Positions 22,387 to 31,490 are shown, counted from the first letter of the stretch. The stretch: DNA of 64,000 nt from Methylococcales bacterium (GCA_030753675.1 JASMBU010000006.1:23089-87088); one strand, 5' to 3'. A program made the numbers and translations. The notes: generated from the letters alone by a model not told the origin.

Positions 22387-23490
22387 ATGAAAACCATCGA
22401 AAAATTAAGCACCGCTATTTTCCGCAAGAACATTCTTGAAATGACTGCCTATCAGGTCGCCGAAGCAGATGGGTTTATCAAACTTGACGCGATGGAAAAC
22501 CCTTATGGTTGGCCCATTGAATTGACTGAGGCGTGGCTAAAGACCCTTAGAAACTGTGAAATAAATCGTTATCCTGACCCTGATGCCCGTCATTTAAGTA
22601 ACAAACTCCGAGAGATGAATGAAATCCCAGCGAGGCTCGGAATACTACTCGGAAATGGCTCCGATGAAATCATCCAACTATTATTAATGGCACTCCCACC
22701 AACTGCACCGGTAATGGCTCCCGATCCCAGCTTTGTCATGTACAAACAAATTAGTGACGGCTTAGACCTTAACTTTCACGCCATTCCATTACAAGAAAAT
22801 AATTTTGAGCTCGATTTACCCTGCTTTCTCAAGGCTATTAAAGAAATAAAACCTAAGATTATTTTCCTCGCCTACCCTAATAACCCAACAGGTAATTTGT
22901 TTAATACTTCGGATATCCAGGAAATTATTAATCAGGCTACTGGATTAGTCGTCATTGATGAGGCGTATGCGCCTTTTACTGATGCCACCTTTATGTCTGA
23001 AATATCAGGTTTTGATAATTTACTGGTTATGCGAACTGTTTCCAAATTAGGCCTAGCTGGCCTTAGGCTCGGTTATTTAGTGGGTCAAGACGAAATCATT
23101 AACCAATTGAATAAAATTCGCCTACCTTATAATATCAATGTACTGACTCAAGTTAGCACCCTTTTTGCGCTATCAAACTACGCTATTTTTGAGCAACAAA
23201 CGCAATTAATTTGTCAAGAAAGAACCACATTAATGCAAGCACTCAACAACATACCTCAACTCGAGGTTTTCTCTAGCGACGCCAATTTTATTTTATTCCG
23301 CGTTTTAAATCAAAGCGCACACGCACTATTCACCTTTTTAAAAGATCAACAGGTTCTAATAAAAAGCCTTGCACATCATGACGCGCCGTTAACAAATTGT
23401 TTACGTGTGACTGTTGGAAAAAAAGAAGAAAATAGTGTTTTTTTAACCGCTTTATCGCAATACTTCAGCCGCCTTAATCAAGGAAGCTAA
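22387..23490 (+). CDS. hisC: Histidinol-phosphate aminotransferase HisC
   Basis: HisC converts imidazole-acetol phosphate to histidinol phosphate using PLP. The 367 residues show the class-I aminotransferase pattern: LGNGSDEIIQLL, AYPNNPTGNLF, VVIDEAYAPF and the PLP lysine in TVSKLGLAGLRLGYLVG. The murA-hisG-hisD-hisC order is common in gammaproteobacteria. The start at 22387 is the first ATG; an alternative at 22441 would remove residues that fit the family, so I keep the longer form. Confidence 0.96.
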   Translation: MKTIEKLSTAIFRKNILEMTAYQVAEADGFIKLDAMENPYGWPIELTEAWLKTLRNCEINRYPDPDARHLSNKLREMNEIPARLGILLGNGSDEIIQLLLMALPPTAPVMAPDPSFVMYKQISDGLDLNFHAIPLQENNFELDLPCFLKAIKEIKPKIIFLAYPNNPTGNLFNTSDIQEIINQATGLVVIDEAYAPFTDATFMSEISGFDNLLVMRTVSKLGLAGLRLGYLVGQDEIINQLNKIRLPYNINVLTQVSTLFALSNYAIFEQQTQLICQERTTLMQALNNIPQLEVFSSDANFILFRVLNQSAHALFTFLKDQQVLIKSLAHHDAPLTNCLRVTVGKKEENSVFLTALSQYFSRLNQGS

Positions 23491-23585
23491 TTTGTCTAAA
23501 AAAAATACTCGATTAATGCTATATTGATTAAGTTTGAACACATTCCCCAAAATAACTGTGTATTTTTCTGTAGGAGAAAGATGTA

Positions 23586-24170
23586 ATGAATAATTCAGGC
23601 GTAGACAAAACAAGACGCCAATTTCTTACCAATGCCTTAACCGTTGTTGGCGCTGTTGGTACCGGATTCGTAACGGTTCCATTTTTGTCCCAAATGCAAC
23701 CTAGCGTTAAAGCTAAAGCATCTGGTGCGCCAGTACAAGTCAACCTTAGTAGACTGGAGCCGGGGCAATTAATACGTGTCGAATGGCGAGGTAAACCCGT
23801 CTGGATACTAAATAGAACGGAAGCTGCACTGAGTACATTGGCTCCTTTGGAAAGTGAGTTAAGCGACCCTAATTCAGCCGAATCACTTCAACCAGCTGCT
23901 GCTCAAAATTCAACTCGGTCGTTAAAACCAGAAATATTTGTGGCTATTGGTCTATGCACCCACTTGGGGTGCTCACCCACGTATCGCCCAGAAATTGCAC
24001 CAACCGATTTAGGAAAAGACTGGCAAGGCGGCTTCTTTTGTCCGTGTCATGGTTCTAAATTTGATATCGCCGGCCGAGTTTATAGCAGTATGCCTGCCCC
24101 TACAAATCTAGAAATACCCCCTTATCGATATATTGATGATAATACCATCGTCATTGGCGACAATGCTTAA
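23586..24170 (+). CDS. petA: Ubiquinol-cytochrome c reductase Rieske iron-sulfur subunit
   Basis: PetA holds the high-potential [2Fe-2S] cluster of the cytochrome bc1 complex. The 194 residues start with a Tat-type region (KTRRQFL, residues 8-14) and one membrane anchor, followed by the Rieske fold. Box I is CTHLGC (Cys124, His126, Cys129) and box II is CPCHGS (Cys152, Cys154, His155); Cys129 and Cys154 form the usual disulfide. AGGAGA precedes the ATG. It starts petA-petB-petC. Confidence 0.97.
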   Translation: MNNSGVDKTRRQFLTNALTVVGAVGTGFVTVPFLSQMQPSVKAKASGAPVQVNLSRLEPGQLIRVEWRGKPVWILNRTEAALSTLAPLESELSDPNSAESLQPAAAQNSTRSLKPEIFVAIGLCTHLGCSPTYRPEIAPTDLGKDWQGGFFCPCHGSKFDIAGRVYSSMPAPTNLEIPPYRYIDDNTIVIGDNA

Positions 24171-24182
24171 GGAGCTTAACGA

Positions 24183-25583
24183 ATGAATTCTCCACGTTTT
24201 AATAATTTTGTAAATTGGATTCTCGCACGGTTCCCATTAACCAAAGTATGGAATGAACATCTTGCCGAATACTATGCCCCCAAAAACTTCAATTTCTGGT
24301 ATTTCTTTGGTTCCTTAGCTTTATTGGTTTTAGTCAATCAATTCGCAACAGGGATCATGCTCACCATCAACTATAAGCCTGATTCCGCACTCGCTTTTGA
24401 TTCTGTAGAATACATTATGCGTGATGTTGACTGGGGTTGGCTGATTCGCTATATGCACTCTACCGGCGCGTCTGCTTTTTTTATTGTCGTCTATTTACAT
24501 ATGTTCCGCGGCCTCCTGTACGGCTCCTTTAAAAAGCCGAGAGAATTAGTCTGGATTTTCGGCATGTTAATTTACGTCTGTCTAATGGCCGAAGCCTTTA
24601 TGGGATATCTACTGCCTTGGGGACAAATGTCCTACTGGGGCGCACAGGTGATCATTTCACTCTTTAGTGCTATTCCTATTGTTGGCGAAGACCTTTCTTT
24701 ATGGATCCGTGGCGACTATGTTGTTGCTGATGCTACCTTAAACCGTTTCTTTGCTTTCCACGTTGCAGCGATTCCATTAGTGCTTGTTTTGTTGGTTTTT
24801 CTACATATTGTGGCACTCCATCAGGTGGGCTCTAATAACCCTGACGGCATTGAAATTAAAGAAAATAAAGGCCCCGATGGAATCCCCGTTGACGGCATTC
24901 CTTTTCACCCGTACTACACTGTCAAAGATATTGTTGGAATCTGTGTCTTTATCTTCTTTTTCTCAGTGGTACTCTTTTATATGCCAGAACTTGAAGGCTA
25001 TTTTCTTGAACATGCTAATTTTATACCGGCAGACCCACTGCAAACACCAGAGCATATTGCACCGCTGTGGTACTTTACACCGTTCTACGCTATTTTACGG
25101 GCAGTACCCGATAAATTTGCCGGTGTCCTTGCAATGGGCGGCGCTATTTTTGTTTTATTCTTACTCCCTTGGCTTGATACCGTCAAAGTTAAGTCAATAC
25201 GTTATCGCGGTGGGATATACAAAAAAGCATTATTCCTGTTTGTTATTAGTTTTTTTGGACTGGGTTACCTTGGAATGCAAGCTCCCACACCGAGCGCTAC
25301 GATTGCGGCTCGATTATTAACTGTTGTCTATTTTTCTTTTTTCCTATTAATGCCAATTTATACACGCTGGGAAAAATTTAAAACCGTTCCCAAAAGGCTC
25401 ACGTCGAACAGCTCGATAGGGGATCGATTACCGTTAATTAAACAAGCGATTTCCGACATCACACAAGATACGGTTGTCACCACTAAAAGTGGTAAAACCC
25501 TCCATCTAAAAACACCCAACCCTAGTGGCCTCCGTAGCGCAAGCGTTGACTTGGCCAAAAAAATGAAAGATAGCCTTGATTAA
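24183..25583 (+). CDS. petB: Cytochrome b subunit of the bc1 complex
   Basis: PetB carries both b hemes and the two quinone sites of complex III. The 466 residues include the heme-ligand helices RYMHSTGASAFFIVVYLHMF and FAFHVAAIPLVLVLLVFLHI, the Qo-site region PWGQMSYWGAQV and the PEHIAPLWYFTPFYAILR stretch. After the last membrane helix (near residue 395) there is a hydrophilic tail of about 65 residues, longer than in E. coli-like cytochromes b of other systems but not unique. ATG follows AGGAG 12 bases after petA. Confidence 0.97.
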   Translation: MNSPRFNNFVNWILARFPLTKVWNEHLAEYYAPKNFNFWYFFGSLALLVLVNQFATGIMLTINYKPDSALAFDSVEYIMRDVDWGWLIRYMHSTGASAFFIVVYLHMFRGLLYGSFKKPRELVWIFGMLIYVCLMAEAFMGYLLPWGQMSYWGAQVIISLFSAIPIVGEDLSLWIRGDYVVADATLNRFFAFHVAAIPLVLVLLVFLHIVALHQVGSNNPDGIEIKENKGPDGIPVDGIPFHPYYTVKDIVGICVFIFFFSVVLFYMPELEGYFLEHANFIPADPLQTPEHIAPLWYFTPFYAILRAVPDKFAGVLAMGGAIFVLFLLPWLDTVKVKSIRYRGGIYKKALFLFVISFFGLGYLGMQAPTPSATIAARLLTVVYFSFFLLMPIYTRWEKFKTVPKRLTSNSSIGDRLPLIKQAISDITQDTVVTTKSGKTLHLKTPNPSGLRSASVDLAKKMKDSLD

Positions 25584-25584
25584 T

Positions 25585-26301
25585 ATGAAAACACTATTAA
25601 CTGTTATATTTTCCTTGTTCGCTTTCACCTGCTCTGCAAGTGGAAAAACTGAACTCATGCACGCTGATATTGACATAAGCGACAATGTATCGCTTAAACG
25701 TGGCGCCGAGCATTACGTCACCTATTGTTTGGGTTGTCATTCTGCAAAACATATTCGTTACCTACGAATAGCAGAAGATTTTGAACTAAACGAAGATGTC
25801 GTTTTAAAAGACATCGCCCCAGTAGGTGCGAGCATTTACGACCCGATGCTTTCAGCAATGGACAAGCATGACTCAAAACACTGGTTCGGCAACGTCCCTC
25901 CCGACCTGTCTCTTATCGCGCGCTCCCGCGGTTCTGATTGGCTCTACACGTACTTAAAGAGTTTTTACCGTGATAGCACCAAAACGCACGGCACTAACAA
26001 TGCTCTTTTTAAAGACGTGGGCATGCCAAATGTTTTATGGAAGCTACAGGGCGAACAAGTCCCCCACTATTCTGACGCGGAAAATCAAGTCATCGACTCA
26101 CTGAGCTTAGCCCGTCCTGGTGAGTTGAGTCCAAGTGAATTTGATACCGTCGTAACAGACTTGGTTAACTTTTTAGATTATGTTGGCGAACCTGCAAAAT
26201 TAAAACGCCAACAAATGGGTAAATATGTTCTTTTCTTTATTCTAATTCTTGGCTTTATCGGTTATTTACTTAAAAAAGAATATTGGAAAGATATACACTA
26301 A
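25585..26301 (+). CDS. petC: Cytochrome c1 of the bc1 complex
   Basis: Cytochrome c1 passes electrons from the Rieske cluster to soluble cytochrome c. From the ATG at 25585 the protein has 238 residues: a signal peptide (TLLTVIFSLFAFTCSASG), the heme motif CLGCH near residue 48, the segment NVPPDLSLIARSRG, the methionine-ligand area KDVGMPNVLW, and a C-terminal anchor helix (YVLFFILILGFIGYLL) ending in KKEYWKDIH. A TTG at 25576 is in frame but overlaps petB; the ATG one base after the petB stop is better. Confidence 0.96.
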   Translation: MKTLLTVIFSLFAFTCSASGKTELMHADIDISDNVSLKRGAEHYVTYCLGCHSAKHIRYLRIAEDFELNEDVVLKDIAPVGASIYDPMLSAMDKHDSKHWFGNVPPDLSLIARSRGSDWLYTYLKSFYRDSTKTHGTNNALFKDVGMPNVLWKLQGEQVPHYSDAENQVIDSLSLARPGELSPSEFDTVVTDLVNFLDYVGEPAKLKRQQMGKYVLFFILILGFIGYLLKKEYWKDIH

Positions 26302-26338
26302 CCTATTCAATCATTACTCATCACAACACTAGATACCT

Positions 26339-26376
26339 CTGAATGTTACTGGGAAACATACCTCAGTAACATTCAG
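26339..26376. other. Perfect 13-bp inverted repeat in the petC-sspA gap
   Basis: CTGAATGTTACTG (26339-26351) pairs exactly with CAGTAACATTCAG (26364-26376) around a 12-base loop. There is no T-tract after it, so it is not a standard intrinsic terminator. It could stabilise the 3' end of the pet mRNA or be a protein-binding site. Confidence 0.6.
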
Positions 26377-26481
26377 TTGGTCTCATAATTTAACAGGGCT
26401 CAGACTATTGCAAATCCCCCTGTCAGCGTTAAATCGTCAATCACAACTATACCCGTCAAAATAAAGATCTAAATTAAACGG

Positions 26482-27108
26482 ATGACAAATTACCATACTT
26501 CTGGGATGACACTAATTTCACCGTATGACTGCATCTGGAGTCAAAGTACCCGCATAGTCATTTTAGAGAAACAAATCCCCATAGAACTCAAGTTCTACGA
26601 CGCTAATAACCCGCCAGATTACTTACTGGAACTTAATCCCAATGCATTAAGCCCAACGCTCATTGACAAAGAATTGATTATTTATCATGTAACCATCATT
26701 ATGGAATACTTGGAGGAGCGTTTTCCTCAACCGGCGCTTAATAAAATGGATCCTATTTCCAGAGCCAATAACCGCATGATCATCAAGCGGGTCTCCGATG
26801 ACTGGTGCCAGTTATTGGAAAATATCCTCTACCACTGTGAAAAACCAGAGCACTCAAAAAAAATTCTAACCGAGAGTCTCCTTTCTGCAACCCCATTGTT
26901 TCGAGCAAAAACATACTTCATGAGTGATACATTTTCATTTATCGACTGTCTTCTAGCCCCCTTGCTTTGGCGTCTGCCTAAACTCGGTATTCCCGTATTA
27001 GAGCATTCCGCTGATATTAAAAATTATGCCCAGCGGCTATTTTCTAGGCCCTCATTTAAAGAGAGTTTAAGCCCGAAAGAATTAAAATTAGGCGACTTTA
27101 CGTTATGA
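26482..27108 (+). CDS. sspA: Stringent starvation protein A
   Basis: SspA is a glutathione-S-transferase-fold protein that binds RNA polymerase and affects stress and stationary-phase transcription. The 208 residues show the thioredoxin-like N-half (MTLISPYDCIWSQSTRIVIL, LELNPNALSPTLID) and the all-helical C-half (SFIDCLLAPLLWRLPKLGI). The 3' end overlaps sspB by four bases (ATGA). The petABC-sspA-sspB order is conserved in many gammaproteobacteria. An internal ATG at 26506 (MTLISP) is an alternative start. Confidence 0.95.
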   Translation: MTNYHTSGMTLISPYDCIWSQSTRIVILEKQIPIELKFYDANNPPDYLLELNPNALSPTLIDKELIIYHVTIIMEYLEERFPQPALNKMDPISRANNRMIIKRVSDDWCQLLENILYHCEKPEHSKKILTESLLSATPLFRAKTYFMSDTFSFIDCLLAPLLWRLPKLGIPVLEHSADIKNYAQRLFSRPSFKESLSPKELKLGDFTL

Positions 27109-27476
27109 AAGACCTCAAGCCCTACTTAATTAAAGCGATTAACGAGTGGGTGAATGATAATGCCCTAACACCTTATTTAATGGTTGATGCGGAAGTACCG
27201 AATACCATCGTCCCCACCGACTTCATTGCAGAAGGAAAAATAATTCTCAACTTACGCCCTAGCGCTATTAACAACTTAACTATAGGTAACGAGAACCTGA
27301 GTTTTGACGCGAGTTTTAGCGGCCAATCCATGACTGTTTTTGTACCCATCAATGCTATCATCGGGATTTATGCCAAAGAAAATGGCAAAGGAATGTTTTT
27401 TGACCCGACAGAAGATAATGACAACAAACTGCCAAAGCCCCCTAAAAAAACAAGCCCATTACGTATCGTCAAATAA
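27105..27476 (+). CDS. sspB: ClpXP protease specificity-enhancing factor SspB
   Basis: SspB tethers ssrA-tagged and other substrates to ClpX. The 123-residue protein has the conserved substrate-binding fold (KPYLIKAINEWVNDNALTPY, IILNLRPSAINNLTIGNENL, VPINAIIGIYAKENGKGMFF), an acidic linker and a short C-terminal ClpX-binding tail (SPLRIVK). It is translationally coupled to sspA. Confidence 0.96.
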   Translation: MKDLKPYLIKAINEWVNDNALTPYLMVDAEVPNTIVPTDFIAEGKIILNLRPSAINNLTIGNENLSFDASFSGQSMTVFVPINAIIGIYAKENGKGMFFDPTEDNDNKLPKPPKKTSPLRIVK

Positions 27477-27511
27477 AAAAATGCAGCCCAAAATCCCTGC
27501 GTAAAGCCTAT

Positions 27512-27841
27512 TTATTTCCCATCAGGCTGATAAATTTTAGAAACCTTTAAAGAGCCGCTAGTCCCTTTATTCCCAACAATAATCTTTGCCGCCCCTCTTT
27601 TTTCAACCTGATCAATCCGAATAACTTCATGCATGGGTATGAATGATTGACTCACGCCTTCAAATTCATTTCGAAGCTTTTCTTCTGAAGGGTCGACAAC
27701 AATGGCACTTTTTTCACCAAAAACAAAATCTTCAACAATCACAAAACCGTACAAATCTCCTTGATACACATGCTTAACATAGATCTCGTAGACTTGATCT
27801 TGGTTAAAAAAAGTAACTTTATAAAGGTATTTATCAGACAT
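27512..27841 (-). CDS. DUF1820 family protein, function unknown
   Basis: The 109-residue product resembles the small gammaproteobacterial DUF1820 family. Visible features are an N-terminal beta-rich part (YKVTFFNQDQVYEIYVKHVY), the conserved centre FGEKSAIVVDPSEEKL and SFIPMHEVIRIDQVEKRGAA, and a charged C-terminus. There is no signal peptide, membrane segment or catalytic motif. It is convergent with sspB and lies 71 bases downstream of the YtoQ-like gene on the same strand. I know no experimentally established role. Confidence 0.75.
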   Translation of the reverse strand: MSDKYLYKVTFFNQDQVYEIYVKHVYQGDLYGFVIVEDFVFGEKSAIVVDPSEEKLRNEFEGVSQSFIPMHEVIRIDQVEKRGAAKIIVGNKGTSGSLKVSKIYQPDGK

Positions 27842-27912
27842 GAAAAATTTTGATCCCTAAAGAAAAAAGTAAGCGTGTTTAACGCTACCCCGCCAAGTCA
27901 ATCAAACCATAA

Positions 27913-28356
27913 TTAGGCTTGAGAAATATATTTTATAATGTCCACAACTTGTTGTGGCGTTTCAGTGACTGCTAAGGCGGCACCGTCGATTTCCTTCAGC
28001 GCATGCGTTAACTCAGGGCCATGCAATGTAATTAACGACTTTCCTAAACCAATCGCAAATCCTGCATCAAAAGCCGCATTCCATTGCCGGTATTTATCAC
28101 CAAAACGAACCACAACAAAATCTGCCCGTTGAATCAAGGTCGTAGTGCGAAGAGCGTTAATTTTTGCCGCTTTGTGATCTTTCCAAAAGGGCTTTTTTTC
28201 CGCACCTAAGATTTCGACGCCAACATTATCACTGTCCTCATGATCCGTCACGGGGCTGTATATTTTAGTATCCAAATGGTTACTTTCCAGTCCCATTTGA
28301 ATTTGCTCTCGCCAATTTGAATGAATCTCACCCGAAAGATAAATACTGTATGTCAT
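27913..28356 (-). CDS. YtoQ family protein
   Basis: I choose the ATG at 28356 (MTYSIYLSGEIHSNW), which gives 147 residues, the usual YtoQ size; a start at 28437 adds 27 residues with no family likeness. The protein resembles nucleoside 2-deoxyribosyltransferase-like folds: IYLSGEIHSNWREQI near the N-terminus, a central RADFVVVRFGDKYRQWNAAF and DAGFAIGLGKSLI, then helix-rich C-terminus. The biochemical function of YtoQ is not established to my knowledge. Confidence 0.8.
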   Translation of the reverse strand: MTYSIYLSGEIHSNWREQIQMGLESNHLDTKIYSPVTDHEDSDNVGVEILGAEKKPFWKDHKAAKINALRTTTLIQRADFVVVRFGDKYRQWNAAFDAGFAIGLGKSLITLHGPELTHALKEIDGAALAVTETPQQVVDIIKYISQA

Positions 28357-28484
28357 AAAATAGCCTAGCGTTATAATTCTTGCATTATACGTGAATAGAT
28401 TAACCTGATCCCAGCTATGTTTTTCAAAGACCGTCATTTATAACGCAAAAACAATACACTTTGGGTATTAATAACACCGTGATC

Positions 28485-28900
28485 TCATTTAATCCATTGC
28501 GATAAGACCTTTAATAATTGATCTACAATTATGGGCTTTTCGACAATATCATTCATACCTACAGAAAAGGCCTTTTTCTCTATCCGCTAACATCACATTA
28601 GCCTAAATCATTCAACCGTAGAACCAGACTCTTTTGCAATTCTATATTTTCTGTAATCAGCAAAACCGTCAACACCCCTGTGTTTAAACGTCTTAACTGT
28701 TTCGGTGGCTTTATCAATTCAGCTTTTTCGAAGCAAGCGATAAAATAAAAAGTACTCCCCTCTCCAAAAACAATTTCCAGCCAGAGACTCCCGCCCATCA
28801 TTTCTACTAGTCGTAACGATATAGCTAGCCCTAATCCCGTTCCTAACCATTGATGAAAATTGATTTCTCCCTACGTTGTTTGTGCGACAAAGTTCGGTGC
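28485..28900 (-). pseudogene. Remnant of a hybrid sensor histidine kinase
   Basis: Read on the minus strand, the frames spell the C-terminal end of a hybrid kinase: PNFVAQTT, a TAG stop, [18 protein letters not shown] (the G2 box), [28 protein letters not shown] (the last ATPase strand), then the start of a receiver domain ([20 protein letters not shown]). After a stop at 28610 another frame gives the receiver end: AFSVGMNDIVEKPIIVDQLL (with the conserved Lys) and KVLSQWIK, ending at 28485. The middle of the receiver with the phospho-acceptor Asp is deleted, and the kinase N-terminus is missing. The piece is clearly decayed and not functional. Confidence 0.8.
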
Positions 28901-29243
28901 TTCATCATTAATTATAAATGTCATCATGTTGTCCTAAGATAATTAACTCTTTAAAAAACTAGCTAACTCTGATAACTGTTCTCTTAAGAAGGCCATAGAA
29001 CTGCCGAAGAATACCAGATAATAAAATTTCAGCATTATATGAACAATAATCATTAATCCCATTTAAATTAGCTGATACTGTTTTGTTTTGGATTCATAAA
29101 TGCTTTATGATTATAGATTGTGCTTGAATATGTTAGATGGGCCTAAAAAGCCTTATTAAGCTTCTTTTTCAACGACTATATTCTCTTTAATAGTCCATTA
29201 ATAACACTCTGATTTTTAAAAAATCGTCATCCACCTTACCATT
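28901..29243. other. Gene-free stretch upstream of the spermidine-synthase-like gene
   Basis: No convincing gene is visible. A 30-codon minus-strand frame (29035-28943, MLKFYYLVFFGSSMAFLREQ...) may be another scrap of the decayed kinase region, but nothing identifies it. The stretch is AT-rich and should contain the promoter of the gene at 29244; no clear sigma70 pair was found. Confidence 0.5.
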
Positions 29244-31490
29244 ATGAATAACCCATCTAAAAATAACGCCCCCACTGTCTTTTTATTTGCTTTTACGCTA
29301 TTTGTCAGTGCCTCACTCATGTTTGTATTACAACCCATGTTTGGCAAAATACTGCTTCCTTTGCTGGGTGGATCACCCGCTGTATGGAATACATGCATGG
29401 TGTTTTATCAAAGTTTGTTATTTTTAGGTTATCTTTATGCGCACTTTCTATCGACACGGCTGAGTGCTTCCAAACAAATCCTAGTGCACGCCGGTGTGCT
29501 TATTATCAGTATCATGGCCCTACCACTGGGTTTACCGGACAATGTCAATCCACCCACAGAAAGTGATCCTACTTTTTGGCTAATCTCAACCCTTTTTCTT
29601 GCCATTGGGTTACCCTTCTTTGTTGTTTCAACGACCTCAACACTGATCCAAAAATGGTTCTCAAACATTGGCCTAAGTTCAAGTAAAGACCCTTATTTTC
29701 TCTATGCTGCCAGTAATATTGGTAGCCTAATAGCCTTATTAGGCTACCCCTTCTTCATTGAACCCGGCATTGGTCTTGAGAACCAAAAAATATACTGGGG
29801 CAGTGGTTATATTCTCTTATGTGTACTCATTCTAAGTTGTGCAGTACTTTTCTGGAAAGTCTCTAAAAAAGATCAAGACTCGACAGCAAATACGGTAGCC
29901 CCAGAAGAGGATGTGCCCCAATTAACGCTCCAGAAAAAATTATATTGGTTAATACTGGCGTTAGTCCCTTCAAGTTTATTACTCGGTCTGACTAATTTCA
30001 TTAGTACCGATATTGCCTCAGTTCCCTTGCTCTGGGTCATTCCACTCACGCTGTATTTACTTTCTTTTGTGATCGTATTTTCCAAATGGGGCGCTAAGGT
30101 CCATGGCCTGATGGTTATCATTCAGCCCTTTGTCTTACTCCCTTTTATCGCCTACTCATTAATTAATCCCGCAATTTTGCCGTATTGGGTTAATTTGGCT
30201 CTGCATTTAGCAGCTTTTTTCTTAGCCATTATGGTCTGCCATGGTGAACTGGCTAAAAATAGACCTCACACCCGTTTTTTAACTGATTTTTATCTCATTA
30301 TGTCCTTTGCAGGCATGCTAGGTGGTATGTTCAACACCTTTGTCGCACCATTTATTTTTGATTCGGTCTACGAATACCCTATTATGATCATTGCAGCACT
30401 GATGCTCAGACCGCGGTTACGCCGATCAGAACGCCCTTGGCTACAACAATTGGGCATGGATGCACTTTTTCCTCTAATCATCTTTATTGCTGGTCTTAGT
30501 ATTTACTTTACGACCGATGACTTAGGTCAATATATCGATTCAATCGGCGCTGCACTCATTTTATTAGCGGGATTAAACTACAGTTTCCGAGACCGTCCGA
30601 CCACACTTGCCTTATCTACCGCTGTACTCATCTTTTTTACCATGGGTCTCCACGGGGTATTATCAAGCACACTATTTCAAGAAAGAACTTTCTTTGGTGT
30701 CATGTCGGTCAGAGACAGTACCCTACTCAATGAAAAGGGCCAACCTGAAAAGTATCGTGAGTTCTATCATGGCACCACTAAACACGGCGCACAACGATTA
30801 CCACGCCACCTGCAACAAACACCGTTAACTTATTTCAGTCGGCAAGGCCCTATTGGTCAACTCTTTGCGGAATATAACGACCAAAATAACGCCTGGAATA
30901 TTGCCGTCGTTGGCCTCGGTGCCGGCACGCTGTCTTGTTACGCTAAAAAAGAGCAAGACTGGATATTTTATGAGTTAGACCCTGGTATTGTTGACGTTGC
31001 TGAGAACCCAGAATACTTTACTTATCTGAAAAATTGCGGGCATAAAATCACCATGAAAGTTGGTGATGCACGCTTATCAATTGATAAAGAACCAGACCAG
31101 CGCCTAGACTTACTCATTATTGATGCCTTTAGCTCCGATGCCATTCCTACGCATTTATTAACCCAAGAAGCCTTTAAGCTGTATTTCTCCAAGATCAAAC
31201 CCAATGGCATTTTAGCCTTTCACATTACCAACCGACATTTAGCCCTAAAGAAAGTCTTATCTGACCATTCACAAACCATGAAGATACCGGCTCTCATACA
31301 AGAGTTCAAGCCTCAAAACCCACCGCCATTAGTCGTCGCTACTGATTGGGTTGTCATGGCTAAAAACAAACAAGTCCTAGAACCCTTACGCCAGAGCAAT
31401 CTTGGTCACTGGCAGAAAATGCCATTATATTTTGGCCTTAAAAGCTGGACTGATGACTTCACTAATATTATTGACCTCTGGAAAAACTAA
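29244..31490 (+). CDS. Membrane-anchored spermidine-synthase-like (fused MFS/SpeE) protein
   Basis: The 748 residues have two parts. The first ~480 are a membrane region with about twelve or more helices (starting FLFAFTLFVSASLMFVLQPM), including PMFGKILLPLLGGSPAVWNT, typical of the fused MFS/spermidine synthase family. The C-terminal ~240 are a Rossmann methyltransferase-like domain: VVGLGAGTLSCYAKK (nucleotide/dcAdoMet loop), FYELDPGIVDVAENP, GDARLSI and LLIIDAFSSDAIPTHLLT. Whether it makes polyamines is unknown; the substrate may differ and no speD gene is nearby. It ends at a strong terminator before the convergent fhc operon. Confidence 0.85.
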   Translation: MNNPSKNNAPTVFLFAFTLFVSASLMFVLQPMFGKILLPLLGGSPAVWNTCMVFYQSLLFLGYLYAHFLSTRLSASKQILVHAGVLIISIMALPLGLPDNVNPPTESDPTFWLISTLFLAIGLPFFVVSTTSTLIQKWFSNIGLSSSKDPYFLYAASNIGSLIALLGYPFFIEPGIGLENQKIYWGSGYILLCVLILSCAVLFWKVSKKDQDSTANTVAPEEDVPQLTLQKKLYWLILALVPSSLLLGLTNFISTDIASVPLLWVIPLTLYLLSFVIVFSKWGAKVHGLMVIIQPFVLLPFIAYSLINPAILPYWVNLALHLAAFFLAIMVCHGELAKNRPHTRFLTDFYLIMSFAGMLGGMFNTFVAPFIFDSVYEYPIMIIAALMLRPRLRRSERPWLQQLGMDALFPLIIFIAGLSIYFTTDDLGQYIDSIGAALILLAGLNYSFRDRPTTLALSTAVLIFFTMGLHGVLSSTLFQERTFFGVMSVRDSTLLNEKGQPEKYREFYHGTTKHGAQRLPRHLQQTPLTYFSRQGPIGQLFAEYNDQNNAWNIAVVGLGAGTLSCYAKKEQDWIFYELDPGIVDVAENPEYFTYLKNCGHKITMKVGDARLSIDKEPDQRLDLLIIDAFSSDAIPTHLLTQEAFKLYFSKIKPNGILAFHITNRHLALKKVLSDHSQTMKIPALIQEFKPQNPPPLVVATDWVVMAKNKQVLEPLRQSNLGHWQKMPLYFGLKSWTDDFTNIIDLWKN

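Noticed and set aside
24784..25320. A 178-codon open frame inside petB on the same strand
   Set aside because: It lies wholly within the well-supported cytochrome b gene in another frame, has no family likeness and reflects codon bias of a membrane protein gene.
27481..27505. Possible terminator between sspB and the DUF1820 gene
   Set aside because: A T-run exists on the minus strand, but the stem is only about four pairs with a large loop.
28598..28801. A 67-codon minus-strand frame that could be called a small gene
   Set aside because: Its sequence is the inner part of a hybrid kinase (end of the ATPase domain and start of a receiver). It is better explained as part of a pseudogene than as a separate protein.
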